DNA of 62,754 bases from Thermohalobaculum sp039033215 (GTDB lineage Bacteria; Pseudomonadota; Alphaproteobacteria; Rhodobacterales; Rhodobacteraceae): assembly GCA_039033215.1 (NCBI GenBank), contig JBCCDA010000015.1, positions 1-62,754 on the forward strand, written 5' to 3'. Position numbers and translations under genes: made by a program. Positions 42,464 to 51,166 of this stretch are shown piece by piece (positions within the stretch are counted from its first letter, which is position 1; the number at the start of each line of letters is the position of its first letter). Below the pieces are notes generated by a model that saw nothing but the letters and a program-made list of their open reading frames with translations, did not search any database and was not told the DNA's origin.

Positions 42464-43192
42464 ATGATCCGGAACCTGGTTCTTGCCGCTGCTGTGGCCG
42501 TTCTGGCCGTCGGCTCGGCCACCGCCGATGTCACCATCACGTTCAGTTCGGAAGGCGACGACGACTTCTTCGATCGCTGCGATATCGAAGCCGCGCCCAC
42601 AGGTGGGCGCACCGTCAGTGTCATCACTTACTTCGTCGACGCGGGCGACAAGGGCCGCGAGATCTGTCAGCAGACCCGCGACGGCAGCGCCTGCCGGGAG
42701 AGCGACGAGCTTGAATACACCTGCGCCGATGTCCGCGACGTCGAGCTGGTCGGGGTCACCTGCCGCGACAATGGTATGCCAGTGGCCTGCGGGGCGGTGA
42801 CAGCGGTCTCCGACAACGCCATGCCTGTGCCCGTCGCGGTCGGGCCCGAGGCCGGTGGCTCCGATGGCGCGCTGACGATCTTCGGTGCGATCCTCGGCTA
42901 TGACGACTTCTTCGAGCATTGCGAGATCGGGCTCTCCTATGCCGGACCCGAGATGCTCGACGCGGTCGAGATCGAGCACGAGATCACCACCCCGGCGGGC
43001 TCAGCCACCTGCACGACTAACATTAGCGGCAGCGGTGGCACGGGACGAAGCTGCACCGGTCTCGATGAGTACACTTGCGCGGACGTCACCGGCGTGCGGC
43101 TGACCAAGATCACCTGCGAGTCCGGCGATGCCGAGATCGACTGCGGCCCGGTCGATATCCGGGCAATCGGTGGCGATCCAATAACGGACTAG
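42464..43192 (+). CDS. Exported protein with two homologous six-Cys domains
   Basis: 242 aa. Signal peptide MIRNLVLAAAVAVLAVGSAT, then two similar domains: residues about 23-110 (DDFFDRCDIEAAP ... EYTCADVRDVELVGVTC) and 125-235 (DDFFEHCEIGLSY ... EYTCADVTGVRLTKITC). Each has six cysteines in matching order, so disulfide pairing is likely. GGGGAA precedes the ATG. No family recognised. Confidence 0.8.
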   Translation: MIRNLVLAAAVAVLAVGSATADVTITFSSEGDDDFFDRCDIEAAPTGGRTVSVITYFVDAGDKGREICQQTRDGSACRESDELEYTCADVRDVELVGVTCRDNGMPVACGAVTAVSDNAMPVPVAVGPEAGGSDGALTIFGAILGYDDFFEHCEIGLSYAGPEMLDAVEIEHEITTPAGSATCTTNISGSGGTGRSCTGLDEYTCADVTGVRLTKITCESGDAEIDCGPVDIRAIGGDPITD

Positions 43193-43219
43193 AGCGTGAT
43201 CCTGGGCCTGGGATGGGGG

Positions 43220-43240
43220 GGCGCGCCAACCGGGCGCGCC
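43220..43240. repeat. Inverted repeat with two GGCGCGCC arms
   Basis: GGCGCGCC (43220-43227), AACCG, GGCGCGCC (43233-43240): the arms are themselves palindromes and pair perfectly. Located between two convergent genes. No T-run on either strand; may act as a bidirectional terminator or only as GC-rich spacer. Confidence 0.6.
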
Positions 43241-43255
43241 GCTCAAGTCGACTTT

Positions 43256-43288
43256 GTGTACATACAGCTGCAATACGCGTGCAATACG
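43256..43288 (-). repeat. 11-bp tandem repeat array, copy 2 (three units)
   Basis: On the minus strand the units are CGTATTGCACG, CGTATTGCAGC and TGTATGTACAC, preceded by TGGGATTCACCC and followed by ACAAAGTCGACTTGAGC. It begins 15 bases after the otnC stop and reads in the otnC sense. Flanks match copy 1 near 22.1 kb almost exactly, with two fewer units. Confidence 0.93.
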
Positions 43289-43303
43289 GGGTGAATCCCA
43301 GCG

Positions 43304-43936
43304 CTAGGACGGGAACCTGACCAGCAGATCGGCCACCTGGGGCTGGGTGAGGAAGCGCGTCTTCTCCCCCCGCAGCATGAGCATCAGCTTGGCCGTCTCC
43401 TCCAGTTCCTCGGCCGCATAGACGGCGGATTCGAGCGACTTTCCGGCAACCACGGGCCCGTGATTGGCCAGCAGCATGGCGTGCGCATGCCTGGCCACCT
43501 TGCGCACGGCATCGGCTAAGCCCTTGTCTCCAGGGGGAAAATACGGAACCAGCGGACACTTCCCGACCCGCATGACGTGGTAGGCGGTGATCGGCGGGAA
43601 GACATCCTCGGGGTCGATCTCCGCCAGACACGAGACGGCAACGGAATGGGTGCTGTGGAGATGGACGACCGATGTCATCTCGGGCCGTTCCTCGTACATC
43701 GCGAGGTGCAGGAACGCCTCCTTCGACGGTTTGTCACCCGCTTGCAGGGCGCCGTCAAATCCGATTTTGCTAATCTTTTCAGGCTCTAAGCGCCCCATCG
43801 AGGAATTCGTTGGCGTCACCAGCAAGCCGTCGTCCAGCCGGACCGAGATGTTGCCGGACGACCCGCAGCCGTAGCCACGATCGAACAGGGACTTTGCCAG
43901 AATCGCGATCTGCTCACGGGTCCGGGTCTCGCTCAT
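43304..43936 (-). CDS. otnC: 3-oxo-tetronate 4-phosphate decarboxylase (class II aldolase family)
   Basis: 210 aa. Class II aldolase fold with zinc histidines in VVHLHSTHSVA and a later MLLANHGPVV, and SSGNISVRLDDGLLVTPTNSSM. In the four-carbon acid-sugar pathway this enzyme acts after OtnK. ATG 43936 overlaps the otnK stop. Last gene of a five-gene operon; the 11-bp array follows. Confidence 0.88.
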   Translation of the reverse strand: MSETRTREQIAILAKSLFDRGYGCGSSGNISVRLDDGLLVTPTNSSMGRLEPEKISKIGFDGALQAGDKPSKEAFLHLAMYEERPEMTSVVHLHSTHSVAVSCLAEIDPEDVFPPITAYHVMRVGKCPLVPYFPPGDKGLADAVRKVARHAHAMLLANHGPVVAGKSLESAVYAAEELEETAKLMLMLRGEKTRFLTQPQVADLLVRFPS

Positions 43937-45198
43937 GGCGCTGTCTCCAGCGCATCTGCAAAGAAGCTCTCGGCTCCGAAGTTTCCAGATTTCAAAGCCA
44001 AAGCAATGGGTTGCGCGTCGAGCGTCGCGCACCAAGGAACGCCCGGGGCGATCTGCGGCCCGACCGAAAGGCGCTGAACCCCCAGGGCCGAGGTGACGGC
44101 GCCGGACGTCTCGCCACCGGCCACGATGAACCGCTGGACACCGGCGTCACGGGCCATGATCGCGATGGCCGAGAGCGTTGCCTCGACCAGATCGGCGGCC
44201 TGCTCCGTTCCCAGCTTCGCCTGGGTTTCCCGAACCTTTTCAGGAGGTTGGGTGGCTGCAACAAGGGCGGGACTGTTCTGCGCCTGCATCCATTCCCACG
44301 CTGTTGCGGCCGTGAATGATCCCTCCGCGAGCGCGATCGGATCAAGCCGCAGTGTCGGTCGGCCGTCCGCCTCCCAGCGTGCAACCTGAGCATTGGTCGC
44401 AGCCGAACAAGACCCCGACAAAAGCACGGTTTCCCCAGCGATTTCAGGCAGTTGATCGGCCTGACCGCCCACCAACCGCCCCGCTCGTGCGAAGTTCCCG
44501 GGCAACCCCAGCCCCAATCCCGAGCCCGCGGTGACAAATGGCATCCCCTCGCAGGCCTCCCCCAACGCGGCCAGATGCCCGTCGGTCAAAGCATCCACCA
44601 CCGCGTGGCGCACGCCCTTCGCCTTCAGGGCCGCCATCCGGGCCTGGATTGCCGCAGCTCCCGCCTCGACATCCGGGAACCCGATCAGACCCACCTCTGC
44701 CCCGCCCAGTTGCGGCGACAGCCACCGCGCGAGGTTTGCATCCGTCATCGGTGTCAAAGGGTGATCCTTCAGCGGGCTCTCATCCAAAGGCTGAGCAAAA
44801 ACAAAGAGATGCCCCTGATAGATCGTGCGCCCGGCCTCCGGGAACGCGGGGCAATAGACCGTGAAGTCGGCAACTGTCTCGTCCATCAGTGCCGCCGCTA
44901 CCGGGCCGATGTTTCCCTCATGCGTCGAGTCGAACGTTGAGCAATACTTGAAGTAGCATTGCTCTGCCCCCGCCGCCGCCAACCAACGCCACGAGGCGAC
45001 ACTGTCATCCACCGCCTCTGTCACCGGCGCCGTTCGGGATTTCAACGCAACAACAACAGCTTCCGCCTGGGGCACCGGATCGCCTGCCGCCGGTTTGCCC
45101 AGCGCCAGCACGGTCCGCATCCCCGCCCGGGCCAGCATGTTGGCGAGGTCCGTCGCCCCTGTGAAATCGTCAGCGACTGCGCCCAAAAGTGGTTTCAT
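43933..45198 (-). CDS. otnK: 3-oxo-tetronate kinase (four-carbon acid sugar kinase)
   Basis: 421 aa. N-terminal domain GAVADDFTGATDLANMLARAG (DDFTG motif) and C-terminal nucleotide-binding segment FIVAGGETSGAVTSALGV...PGVPWCATLDAQPIALALKSGNFG, as in the DUF1537/OtnK family. Phosphorylates 3-oxo-tetronate. Start is 9 bases after the upstream lipocalin-like gene. Confidence 0.93.
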   Translation of the reverse strand: MKPLLGAVADDFTGATDLANMLARAGMRTVLALGKPAAGDPVPQAEAVVVALKSRTAPVTEAVDDSVASWRWLAAAGAEQCYFKYCSTFDSTHEGNIGPVAAALMDETVADFTVYCPAFPEAGRTIYQGHLFVFAQPLDESPLKDHPLTPMTDANLARWLSPQLGGAEVGLIGFPDVEAGAAAIQARMAALKAKGVRHAVVDALTDGHLAALGEACEGMPFVTAGSGLGLGLPGNFARAGRLVGGQADQLPEIAGETVLLSGSCSAATNAQVARWEADGRPTLRLDPIALAEGSFTAATAWEWMQAQNSPALVAATQPPEKVRETQAKLGTEQAADLVEATLSAIAIMARDAGVQRFIVAGGETSGAVTSALGVQRLSVGPQIAPGVPWCATLDAQPIALALKSGNFGAESFFADALETAP

Positions 45199-45207
45199 CG
45201 AATGCCC

Positions 45208-45600
45208 CTACGCGACCCGGCGCCAGACGAGCGCGCGGCGCCCCTTGGTCTCGCCCTGCTTCCAACCAGCAGCCGATAGCACTAACTGCCCATCCTGCCA
45301 GCCAATTTCGCGACTGACCGGTGCTCCGGAGGGCACCGTGCCGGAACCCACGAGCACATCGTGGATGACCTCGCCGCCGCCGACCTTCCAGCCGCCACAA
45401 TAGGCGACCACGCTGGTTGGGGCCATGCCCTCGGCGCCATCGCCGCCCGGCATGATGTGTGCCGACATGTAGCCATCTGCGGTGTACAGCAGCCGTCCAA
45501 CGGGTGCCGCGCCGAAGGGTTGGGTGACCGACCCGTCCGCTTCCGTCCGGTGGTAACTGACCAGCCCCCACAGACCGACCATGTGTTCGGAATCAGACAT
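45208..45600 (-). CDS. Lipocalin-like domain protein
   Basis: 130 aa beginning MSDSEHMVGLWGLVSYHRTE, with RLLYTADGYMSAHIMPGG in the middle and KGRRALVWRRVA at the end; matches the small bacterial lipocalin-like (Lipocalin_5) family. GAGGAGG precedes ATG 45600. Its start lies 8 bases within the preceding oxidoreductase gene. Function unknown; possibly a substrate-binding helper for the operon. Confidence 0.8.
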   Translation of the reverse strand: MSDSEHMVGLWGLVSYHRTEADGSVTQPFGAAPVGRLLYTADGYMSAHIMPGGDGAEGMAPTSVVAYCGGWKVGGGEVIHDVLVGSGTVPSGAPVSREIGWQDGQLVLSAAGWKQGETKGRRALVWRRVA

Positions 45601-46603
45601 CGACCCACCTCCTCTCGGCGTCACTTCTGTAGATCGCCTCGACGATCTCGACATTGCGCAGGTAATCAGCAGCCTCGTTCTCGGCCCGCCGGCCCGAGCG
45701 GAAAGCCTGCAGCGCCGCATGGTTCGTGGCATGGACGCAGTCCCCCGCGAAACCCTTGTTCTGCCACGCATAATCGTGCTGCTGCCACGTGTTGGCATCG
45801 TGGGCGCGCCGCCAGATCCGGCCATCGCCATCCAGCCGCACGGAGCCAACCGGCCCATCGATTTCCATCTCGCCCATCGTGAGACGTCGGTTCTCGGCCG
45901 CATGGCTGGCAAGCCGGTTGCCATCGAAGACACCATGCGCTGCGCCGTCGAAGGCGAACTGAACGATCCCGGCATCCTCCCCCACGATGGCAGGGTTCAA
46001 CCGGCGCAAACGCGCCGAGACGGCCGTCACCTCGCCCATCAGGTAACGAAAGACATCGACGAAGTGGACGCCCGTCTCGTGGACCAGAAAGCGCGGCATC
46101 TGCTGGAAGTACGGCTGTCGCGAGAGGTACGCGTCCGGCCCCTGTCCGTCGCCGGGGCGCAGGCGGAAGGAGACCTGGTACGGCTGGCCCACAGCGCCGG
46201 CGTCGATCAGGCGCCTGATCTCGCGGTGCCAGGGCTGAAAGCGGAAGTTCTCATGCACAACGATGCGGGTGGCGTGGGCATCCGCGAGCGCCACCGCTTC
46301 GCGTCCACCATCGAGCCCGCCGCAAAACGGCTTCTGGCAGATGATCCAGGGGACCGATCCGCACGCGGCCCGAATGATCTCCAGATGCGTCGCCGGGGGT
46401 GAGGTGATGTCCAGAAGATCGGGACGTGTGGCCTCGATCATGTCAGCAGCGTCGGTGTAAGCTGCTGGAATCGAGTGCTTTTCTGCGGCCTCGGCAGCGC
46501 CTTCCGGCGCGCAACAGGCCACCAGCTCCACATCCATCCGCGCCCAGGCGTCATAGTGGAACTGCCCGAAGTAGCCGGCGCCGACCACGGCAACGCGTGT
46601 CAC
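45593..46603 (-). CDS. Gfo/Idh/MocA-family oxidoreductase
   Basis: 336 aa. N-terminal Rossmann motif VAVVGAGYFGQFHYDAW, the family EKP-like segment CQKPFCGG, and the C-terminal catalytic segment VHETGVHFVDVFRYLMGE. NAD(P)-dependent oxidation of a sugar or polyol is expected. GTG start overlaps the upstream dehydrogenase stop (GTGA). Confidence 0.9.
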   Translation of the reverse strand: MTRVAVVGAGYFGQFHYDAWARMDVELVACCAPEGAAEAAEKHSIPAAYTDAADMIEATRPDLLDITSPPATHLEIIRAACGSVPWIICQKPFCGGLDGGREAVALADAHATRIVVHENFRFQPWHREIRRLIDAGAVGQPYQVSFRLRPGDGQGPDAYLSRQPYFQQMPRFLVHETGVHFVDVFRYLMGEVTAVSARLRRLNPAIVGEDAGIVQFAFDGAAHGVFDGNRLASHAAENRRLTMGEMEIDGPVGSVRLDGDGRIWRRAHDANTWQQHDYAWQNKGFAGDCVHATNHAALQAFRSGRRAENEAADYLRNVEIVEAIYRSDAERRWVDV

Positions 46604-47697
46604 GGGTCGAGCTCCTCCAGCGCCGCGGTCACCTTTGAGTACACCTCGGTCGTCCCGGCAGTCCCGCCAAGCTCGCAGGTAATCAGCTCACCCTTCGCGA
46701 ACGCCTGATCGACGGCGCGGCGCAACAGGTCTCCGGTCCTGGTCGCCTCGGCCGCGGAATGCCTTGCGCCCAGCCATTCCAGCATCATGGCGGCGGACAG
46801 GATCATCGCGGTGGGATTGGCAACACCCTGCCCAGCGATGTCCGGCGCGCTGCCATGGCAGGGCTGGAAGACCGCATGCTCTTCGCCGATGTCCGCAGAC
46901 GGGGCGTACCCAAGGCCCCCCATAAGGGCGGCGCCCAGATCGCTCAGGATATCGCCGAACATGTTCTCGGTCACGGCCACGTCAATCGTCCATGGTTTCT
47001 GGACCATATGCATGGCGAAAGCATCCACGTAGACGGCGTCGTGGGCGATGTCCGGATGCCCCTCCGCCCGCTCATGAAATATCCCACGTTGCCAATGGAA
47101 AGCTCTGAAAACATTGGCCTTGTCGACATGGGTGACCTTCTTGCCCTTGCCCCGCTGCCGGGCGAGGTCAAAGCAGAAATCGTAGAGCTTCTCGGAGGTC
47201 TCGCGCGTCAGCACCAGGGTCTCGCGCGCCTCGCGGTCCTCGATGATTTCACCGGGGGCCTGGGGGGCGAATAGCCCCTCGGTGGACTCGCGTACAATGA
47301 CATAGTCGACGTCATGGGCGCGCTGATCCGCGAGGATCGGGCGCACGCCCGGAATGGGACGAACCGGGCGAACACCACCGAAGAGGTTGTATTCAAAGCG
47401 CAGTTCAAGCTGGGGCGCGATTTCCCGGCCATCCGGCTGGCGGACCGAGGGCAACCCCATCGCCGCCAACAGGATCGCATCCGCCTTGCCTGTCGTCTCG
47501 CGGGTCACTGCGGGCATGGAGACGCCCTGATCGCGGTAATAGGCGGCCCCGCCCGGACAATCGGTGAAGTGAAAGCCCAGCCCGCCGACCTTCGCGGCGG
47601 CCTTCTCGAGCAAGCGCAGACAGGGGGTCGTGATCTCCTCCCCGATCCCGTCGCCGGGCATCACCGCGATGTGGAAGTCCGAGATGTTCGTGCTCAT
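46600..47697 (-). CDS. Isocitrate/isopropylmalate dehydrogenase family protein
   Basis: 365 aa beta-decarboxylating dehydrogenase. HIAVMPGDGIGEEITTPCLR at the start, YVIVRESTEGLF, DVAVTENMFGDILSDLGAAL and FQPCHGSAPDIAGQGVANP. Subfamily is more like tartrate/malate or homoisocitrate types than LeuB; the context (otnK, otnC) points to a hydroxy-acid such as tartrate or a 4-carbon acid. ATG 47697 is the first operon gene. Confidence 0.88.
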   Translation of the reverse strand: MSTNISDFHIAVMPGDGIGEEITTPCLRLLEKAAAKVGGLGFHFTDCPGGAAYYRDQGVSMPAVTRETTGKADAILLAAMGLPSVRQPDGREIAPQLELRFEYNLFGGVRPVRPIPGVRPILADQRAHDVDYVIVRESTEGLFAPQAPGEIIEDREARETLVLTRETSEKLYDFCFDLARQRGKGKKVTHVDKANVFRAFHWQRGIFHERAEGHPDIAHDAVYVDAFAMHMVQKPWTIDVAVTENMFGDILSDLGAALMGGLGYAPSADIGEEHAVFQPCHGSAPDIAGQGVANPTAMILSAAMMLEWLGARHSAAEATRTGDLLRRAVDQAFAKGELITCELGGTAGTTEVYSKVTAALEELDP

Positions 47698-47771
47698 GCT
47701 GCCCCGCCTGTGTTTACGTGCCACTAGAGCGGTTCGGCGCCCACCGCGCAAGCGGTCTGCGCGTCTGCAGG

Positions 47772-48899
47772 TTACTTGTCTGCTGATGGCGCGAAAGTAT
47801 CGGGCAAGGGGATCGGGGCCGTCCCTCCCGTGATCCCGGCAGCGACCGCGTCCCCGATCGCGTGGGCAATCCCGAAGCCGATCTTGAAGCCGCCCGATGC
47901 AACCCAGACGCCAGGTGCAATCTCACCCACCACGGGCTCACGGCCCGGGGGCTTGGGGCGCACCCCTGCCCAGCGCTCCATCACCGGGGCTTCGCGCAGC
48001 CGGGGCGCAACCGCACGGGCCCTCGCGACCACGTCGTCGAGAAGCGCATCCGGGCGGATGTAGGTGAACTCCTTCTCAGACGTCGACCCAACCGCGACAC
48101 GTCCCCGCCCGTGCGGGATGATGTAGAGACCCCGTTGCCAGATCACCGGGAGCCCGTCGGCCGCGGCGCCCAGAACGGCCGCCTGCCCCTTCACGGCGCG
48201 ACCACCCGCCAGATCTGGCACGATGGCACCTGCCAAAAGCCAGGTACCGGCGCCAGCGGTCAGCACGATGGCCCCGGCAGAAAGCGTTCCCCGGGTCGTG
48301 GTGACAGCAGGCTCCGTGGGGCTCACCTCGATAACCTTCGTCTCCTCCTCCATCGTGTCGGCAAGGACTGTGGCAAGTGTCCCCAGATAGGCCCTGGGAT
48401 CGACCCTCGCCGTCAGCGTGTCCCGTATGAGCCCATGCGTCGCGGCATCCGGGGCGATCCAGCCTTCTGCCTCGGCTGGAACGGTATCGATGACCTCAAA
48501 GCGCGCGGCCTTGCCCCAAACGGCCGGGGCAGCCGCTGCCTCCGTCTCGGCCCTCAGGCGCGCGGCCTCGTCGGGCAAGGGGGACAGACGCCCGGTTCGG
48601 GCATATCCTGCGGACAGGCCGCTCTCTGCTTCGAGCTTCTCAATCCGGCTCGACAAGCCCAGCAGCGCATCAAATTGAAACGCCTTCATGGGACGCCAGC
48701 GGGTCGGCGCATGGGGTGCAAGCGCCCCGACGACACCACCCGACGCGCCCCGGCCCACGCGCCCCGCCTCGAGCACCCGCACCGACAGCCCGGCCTGACG
48801 GCACGACCAGGCCACCGACAGGCCAAAGATACCGGCGCCGACGATCAGGACATCGGGGGATTGCACGGGGGTTGCGCTCCGCTCTGTTTCGGGGACCAT
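47772..48899 (-). CDS. FAD-dependent oxidoreductase (DAO family), divergent from mnmD
   Basis: 375 aa. FAD motif VLIVGAGIFGLSVAWSCRQAG, then GRGASGGVVGALAPHAPTRW and C-terminal RPDALLDDVVARARAVAPRL...WAGVRPKPPGREPVVGEI. It resembles the FAD part of MnmC, which removes the carboxymethyl group of cmnm5s2U; the neighbouring MnmD could supply the methyltransferase part. Start ATG 48899 shares bases with the mnmD start. Confidence 0.82.
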   Translation of the reverse strand: MVPETERSATPVQSPDVLIVGAGIFGLSVAWSCRQAGLSVRVLEAGRVGRGASGGVVGALAPHAPTRWRPMKAFQFDALLGLSSRIEKLEAESGLSAGYARTGRLSPLPDEAARLRAETEAAAAPAVWGKAARFEVIDTVPAEAEGWIAPDAATHGLIRDTLTARVDPRAYLGTLATVLADTMEEETKVIEVSPTEPAVTTTRGTLSAGAIVLTAGAGTWLLAGAIVPDLAGGRAVKGQAAVLGAAADGLPVIWQRGLYIIPHGRGRVAVGSTSEKEFTYIRPDALLDDVVARARAVAPRLREAPVMERWAGVRPKPPGREPVVGEIAPGVWVASGGFKIGFGIAHAIGDAVAAGITGGTAPIPLPDTFAPSADK

Positions 48900-49629
48900 G
48901 GCCCTGATGCCAGCCACGCGCGCGATAGCCAAGGTTGAATGGACCGAGGGGGATGTTCCCGTGTCGGCCGCGTTTGGCGACAGCTACTATGCCCGGTCGG
49001 ATGGATTGGCCGAGAGCCGTCATGTGTTCCTGGCAGGCAACCGTCTGGCAGAGCGCTTTCCGATCGCAGAGACCTTCCACATCGGCGAGCTCGGCTTCGG
49101 CACCGGGCTCAACTTCTGCGCCGCCTTGGATCTCTGGCGAAGCCTGGCCCCGCCGCAGGCGAAATTCCACGTGACCAGCTTCGAGGCTGCCCCGATGGCC
49201 CCGGAGGACATGGAGCGAGCGCTGGGTCGATGGCCGGAGATTGCTGGCATCGCCGGTTGCCTCATCGACGCCTGGCGGCTCGATGCCGCCCAGGCGGCGA
49301 CCCCGGGCGCGAGGCCTGCCTCGTGCAACATCGAGGTCCCGGGCGGGACGCTGACCCTCATCCTCGGCGACGCACGGCAGACCCTGGCGCGCTGGGACGG
49401 CCGCGTGGATGCCTGGTTCCTCGACGGGTTCGCGCCCGCCCGTAACCCCGAAATGTGGGGCGACGACCTGCTCCGCGAAGTCTTCGCGCACACCCGCCCC
49501 GGCGGCACCTTCGCGACGTATTCGGCGGCCGGTCATGTCCGTCGCACGCTGGACGAAGTAGGCTTCGAGGTTCGACGCCTTCCCGGTTTCGGCACGAAGC
49601 GCGAAATGCTCGCAGGACAGCGCCCATGA
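48898..49629 (+). CDS. mnmD: tRNA (5-methylaminomethyl-2-thiouridine)-methyltransferase MnmD
   Basis: 243 aa Rossmann methyltransferase. VPVSAAFGDSYYARSDGLAE and HIGELGFGTGLNFCAALDLW are typical, and the catalytic segment DAWFLDGFAPARNPEMW is intact, followed by TFATYSAAGHVRRTLDEVGF. Lacks the fused oxidase of bifunctional MnmC. ATG 48898 or 48907; the former overlaps the divergent flavoprotein start in CCATGG. Confidence 0.9.
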   Translation: MALMPATRAIAKVEWTEGDVPVSAAFGDSYYARSDGLAESRHVFLAGNRLAERFPIAETFHIGELGFGTGLNFCAALDLWRSLAPPQAKFHVTSFEAAPMAPEDMERALGRWPEIAGIAGCLIDAWRLDAAQAATPGARPASCNIEVPGGTLTLILGDARQTLARWDGRVDAWFLDGFAPARNPEMWGDDLLREVFAHTRPGGTFATYSAAGHVRRTLDEVGFEVRRLPGFGTKREMLAGQRP

Positions 49630-50222
49630 TCAGGTTGGAGACTCGCGCCAGACCGGTGACACCCCGTGTCCAGACGCGCGAGCCCTACGCCTTTATCCAC
49701 ATCAACAAATGTGCGGGTTCTTCGATCGAGGTCGCCCTTGGAATTCCAAAAGCTCACGTCACTGCAGAGACCATGCGGGCCGAAATGGGTCCGGACGCCT
49801 GGGCCCGGCGCCTCAGCTTCGCTGTCGTGCGCCACCCGGTAGATCGAATTGTGGCGGTCTATTTTCACAGACTGAGAATCGGGCTCGGCGGTCTCAGCCG
49901 CTGCGGCCCGAGCCCCGACGATTGGGTGCGCGCCGTCTACTTGGATCATGACAGCCGCGATACCGAGGGCGCACGCTTTCTCGGTCCCTCGGCGGAGTGG
50001 GTCAGCGACAGCAATGGCGTCATCGTCGATGAGATCCTGCGCTTCGAGGATTTGTCACAAGGTTGGCAAAGGGTCGCAAAGCGCCTTGGTGTCTGCCCGT
50101 TCCTGCCCTTTCTGAACGTGAACCCGCACGAGCCCTGGCGGGAGGCGCTATCGCCGAAAGGTCAGCAGATCGTGGCGGATGCGCTATCGGCGGATTTTGA
50201 TCTCTTGGGCTACGAGATGTGA
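49626..50222 (+). CDS. Sulfotransferase family 2 domain protein
   Basis: 198 aa. The 5'-phosphosulfate loop FIHINKCAGSSIEVALG (about residues 24-40) and the 3'-phosphate segment FAVVRHPVDRIVAVYFHR are visible. Donor would be PAPS; acceptor unknown, perhaps a polysaccharide. Start overlaps the mnmD stop (ATGA). Confidence 0.82.
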   Translation: MIRLETRARPVTPRVQTREPYAFIHINKCAGSSIEVALGIPKAHVTAETMRAEMGPDAWARRLSFAVVRHPVDRIVAVYFHRLRIGLGGLSRCGPSPDDWVRAVYLDHDSRDTEGARFLGPSAEWVSDSNGVIVDEILRFEDLSQGWQRVAKRLGVCPFLPFLNVNPHEPWREALSPKGQQIVADALSADFDLLGYEM

Positions 50223-50231
50223 GGAAGGCAT

Positions 50232-50630
50232 ATGGCAACTACCAAGGTACTGAGCGACGACGAACTATCGGAGGGCGCACGCGCCGTCTTCGATGATATC
50301 CGAGCGACCCGAGGGTCCGACTTCGTCAACAACATCTGGCGCACGCTCGCCATGGATCCACCGCTTCTGAAACGAATCTGGGAGCATGTGAAAGAGGTGA
50401 TGGTCTCCCCGGGCGAGATCGATCCCCTCACGCGGGAGATGATCTACATCGCCGTCTCGACCGCGAACGGGTGTTCATACTGCGTCCACAGCCACACCGC
50501 CGCGGCGCGGGCAAAGGGCATGACCGAGGCGCAGTACGCCGAGCTCCTGTCGATCGTGATGCTGGCATCCTCGACCAATGCGATCGCGACGTCGCTGCAG
50601 GTTCCGGTCGATCCCGAGTTCGAGCGCTGA
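50232..50630 (+). CDS. Carboxymuconolactone-decarboxylase/AhpD-family protein
   Basis: 132 aa CMD-domain protein with the AhpD-type redox motif CSYCVHSHTAAAR (Cys-x2-Cys and a His), suggesting peroxidase-associated thiol activity. GAGGAAGG precedes ATG 50232. Follows the sulfotransferase gene by 9 bases. Confidence 0.87.
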   Translation: MATTKVLSDDELSEGARAVFDDIRATRGSDFVNNIWRTLAMDPPLLKRIWEHVKEVMVSPGEIDPLTREMIYIAVSTANGCSYCVHSHTAAARAKGMTEAQYAELLSIVMLASSTNAIATSLQVPVDPEFER

Positions 50631-50794
50631 CAAGGCAAAAGGAGTTCGCGGCCCGAAAGGCCGCTCACCGACTCATACGCACGCGCCGTCGCCCTCCGGG
50701 CTGGCGCGCGCCGCCGCGCGTGGTGAGCTCCTGCCTTCAGAGTTGATTAAGGTGCTTCTGGCACGGTCAGCCGGACTGAAACGGGAGAACCCGC

Positions 50795-51166
50795 ATGCGT
50801 CTTATGTTGCTGATCGTCGTGCTGTTGTGCTCCTCCTGCCGGGCACCGTATCTGAGTGAGATCAACGATCTCACAGTTATGCGATACGAAATCCCTCCGT
50901 ACGGTACACCGGTGGACGAGCTGGATCTTTGGTTCGATCAAAACGCGTTCGCGCCCGGGCCGCGTGTCTTGCAAGCCGAGTCCGAGCTTCGGCGCCTGCC
51001 CTACACCGGCCTGACCTACGCGTTGGAAGCAGACCGGACGTGGTGGTACACCCGCGCACAGACGTCGAAAGACTTCTGCACCACCCAGAAGATCGTCTAT
51101 TACAAGCTGGATCAGAACAACGCGCTGGCGCGCGCCATCCTGACCAGCCGGTCGCAATGCTTGTGA
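50795..51166 (+). CDS. Putative lipoprotein (123 aa)
   Basis: Short signal MRLMLLIVVLLCSSC with the lipobox Cys at residue 15; the mature domain has two more Cys (DFCTTQ and SQCL). No recognised domain. The next gene begins inside its last codons. Upstream 164 bp includes a GC hairpin (GCGGCC-CGAAA-GGCCGC) near 50659-50675. Confidence 0.75.
   Translation: MRLMLLIVVLLCSSCRAPYLSEINDLTVMRYEIPPYGTPVDELDLWFDQNAFAPGPRVLQAESELRRLPYTGLTYALEADRTWWYTRAQTSKDFCTTQKIVYYKLDQNNALARAILTSRSQCL

Noticed and set aside
50688..50698. Possible fourth 11-bp repeat (TCATACGCACG) after the AhpD-like gene
   Set aside because: Only one unit; no neighbouring copy at 11-bp spacing and no GTCGAC flank.
50640..50720. tRNA-like or small RNA hairpin after the AhpD-like gene
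   Set aside because: One GC-rich stem (GCGGCC-CGAAA-GGCCGC) is present, but no cloverleaf, anticodon arm or CCA end could be drawn.
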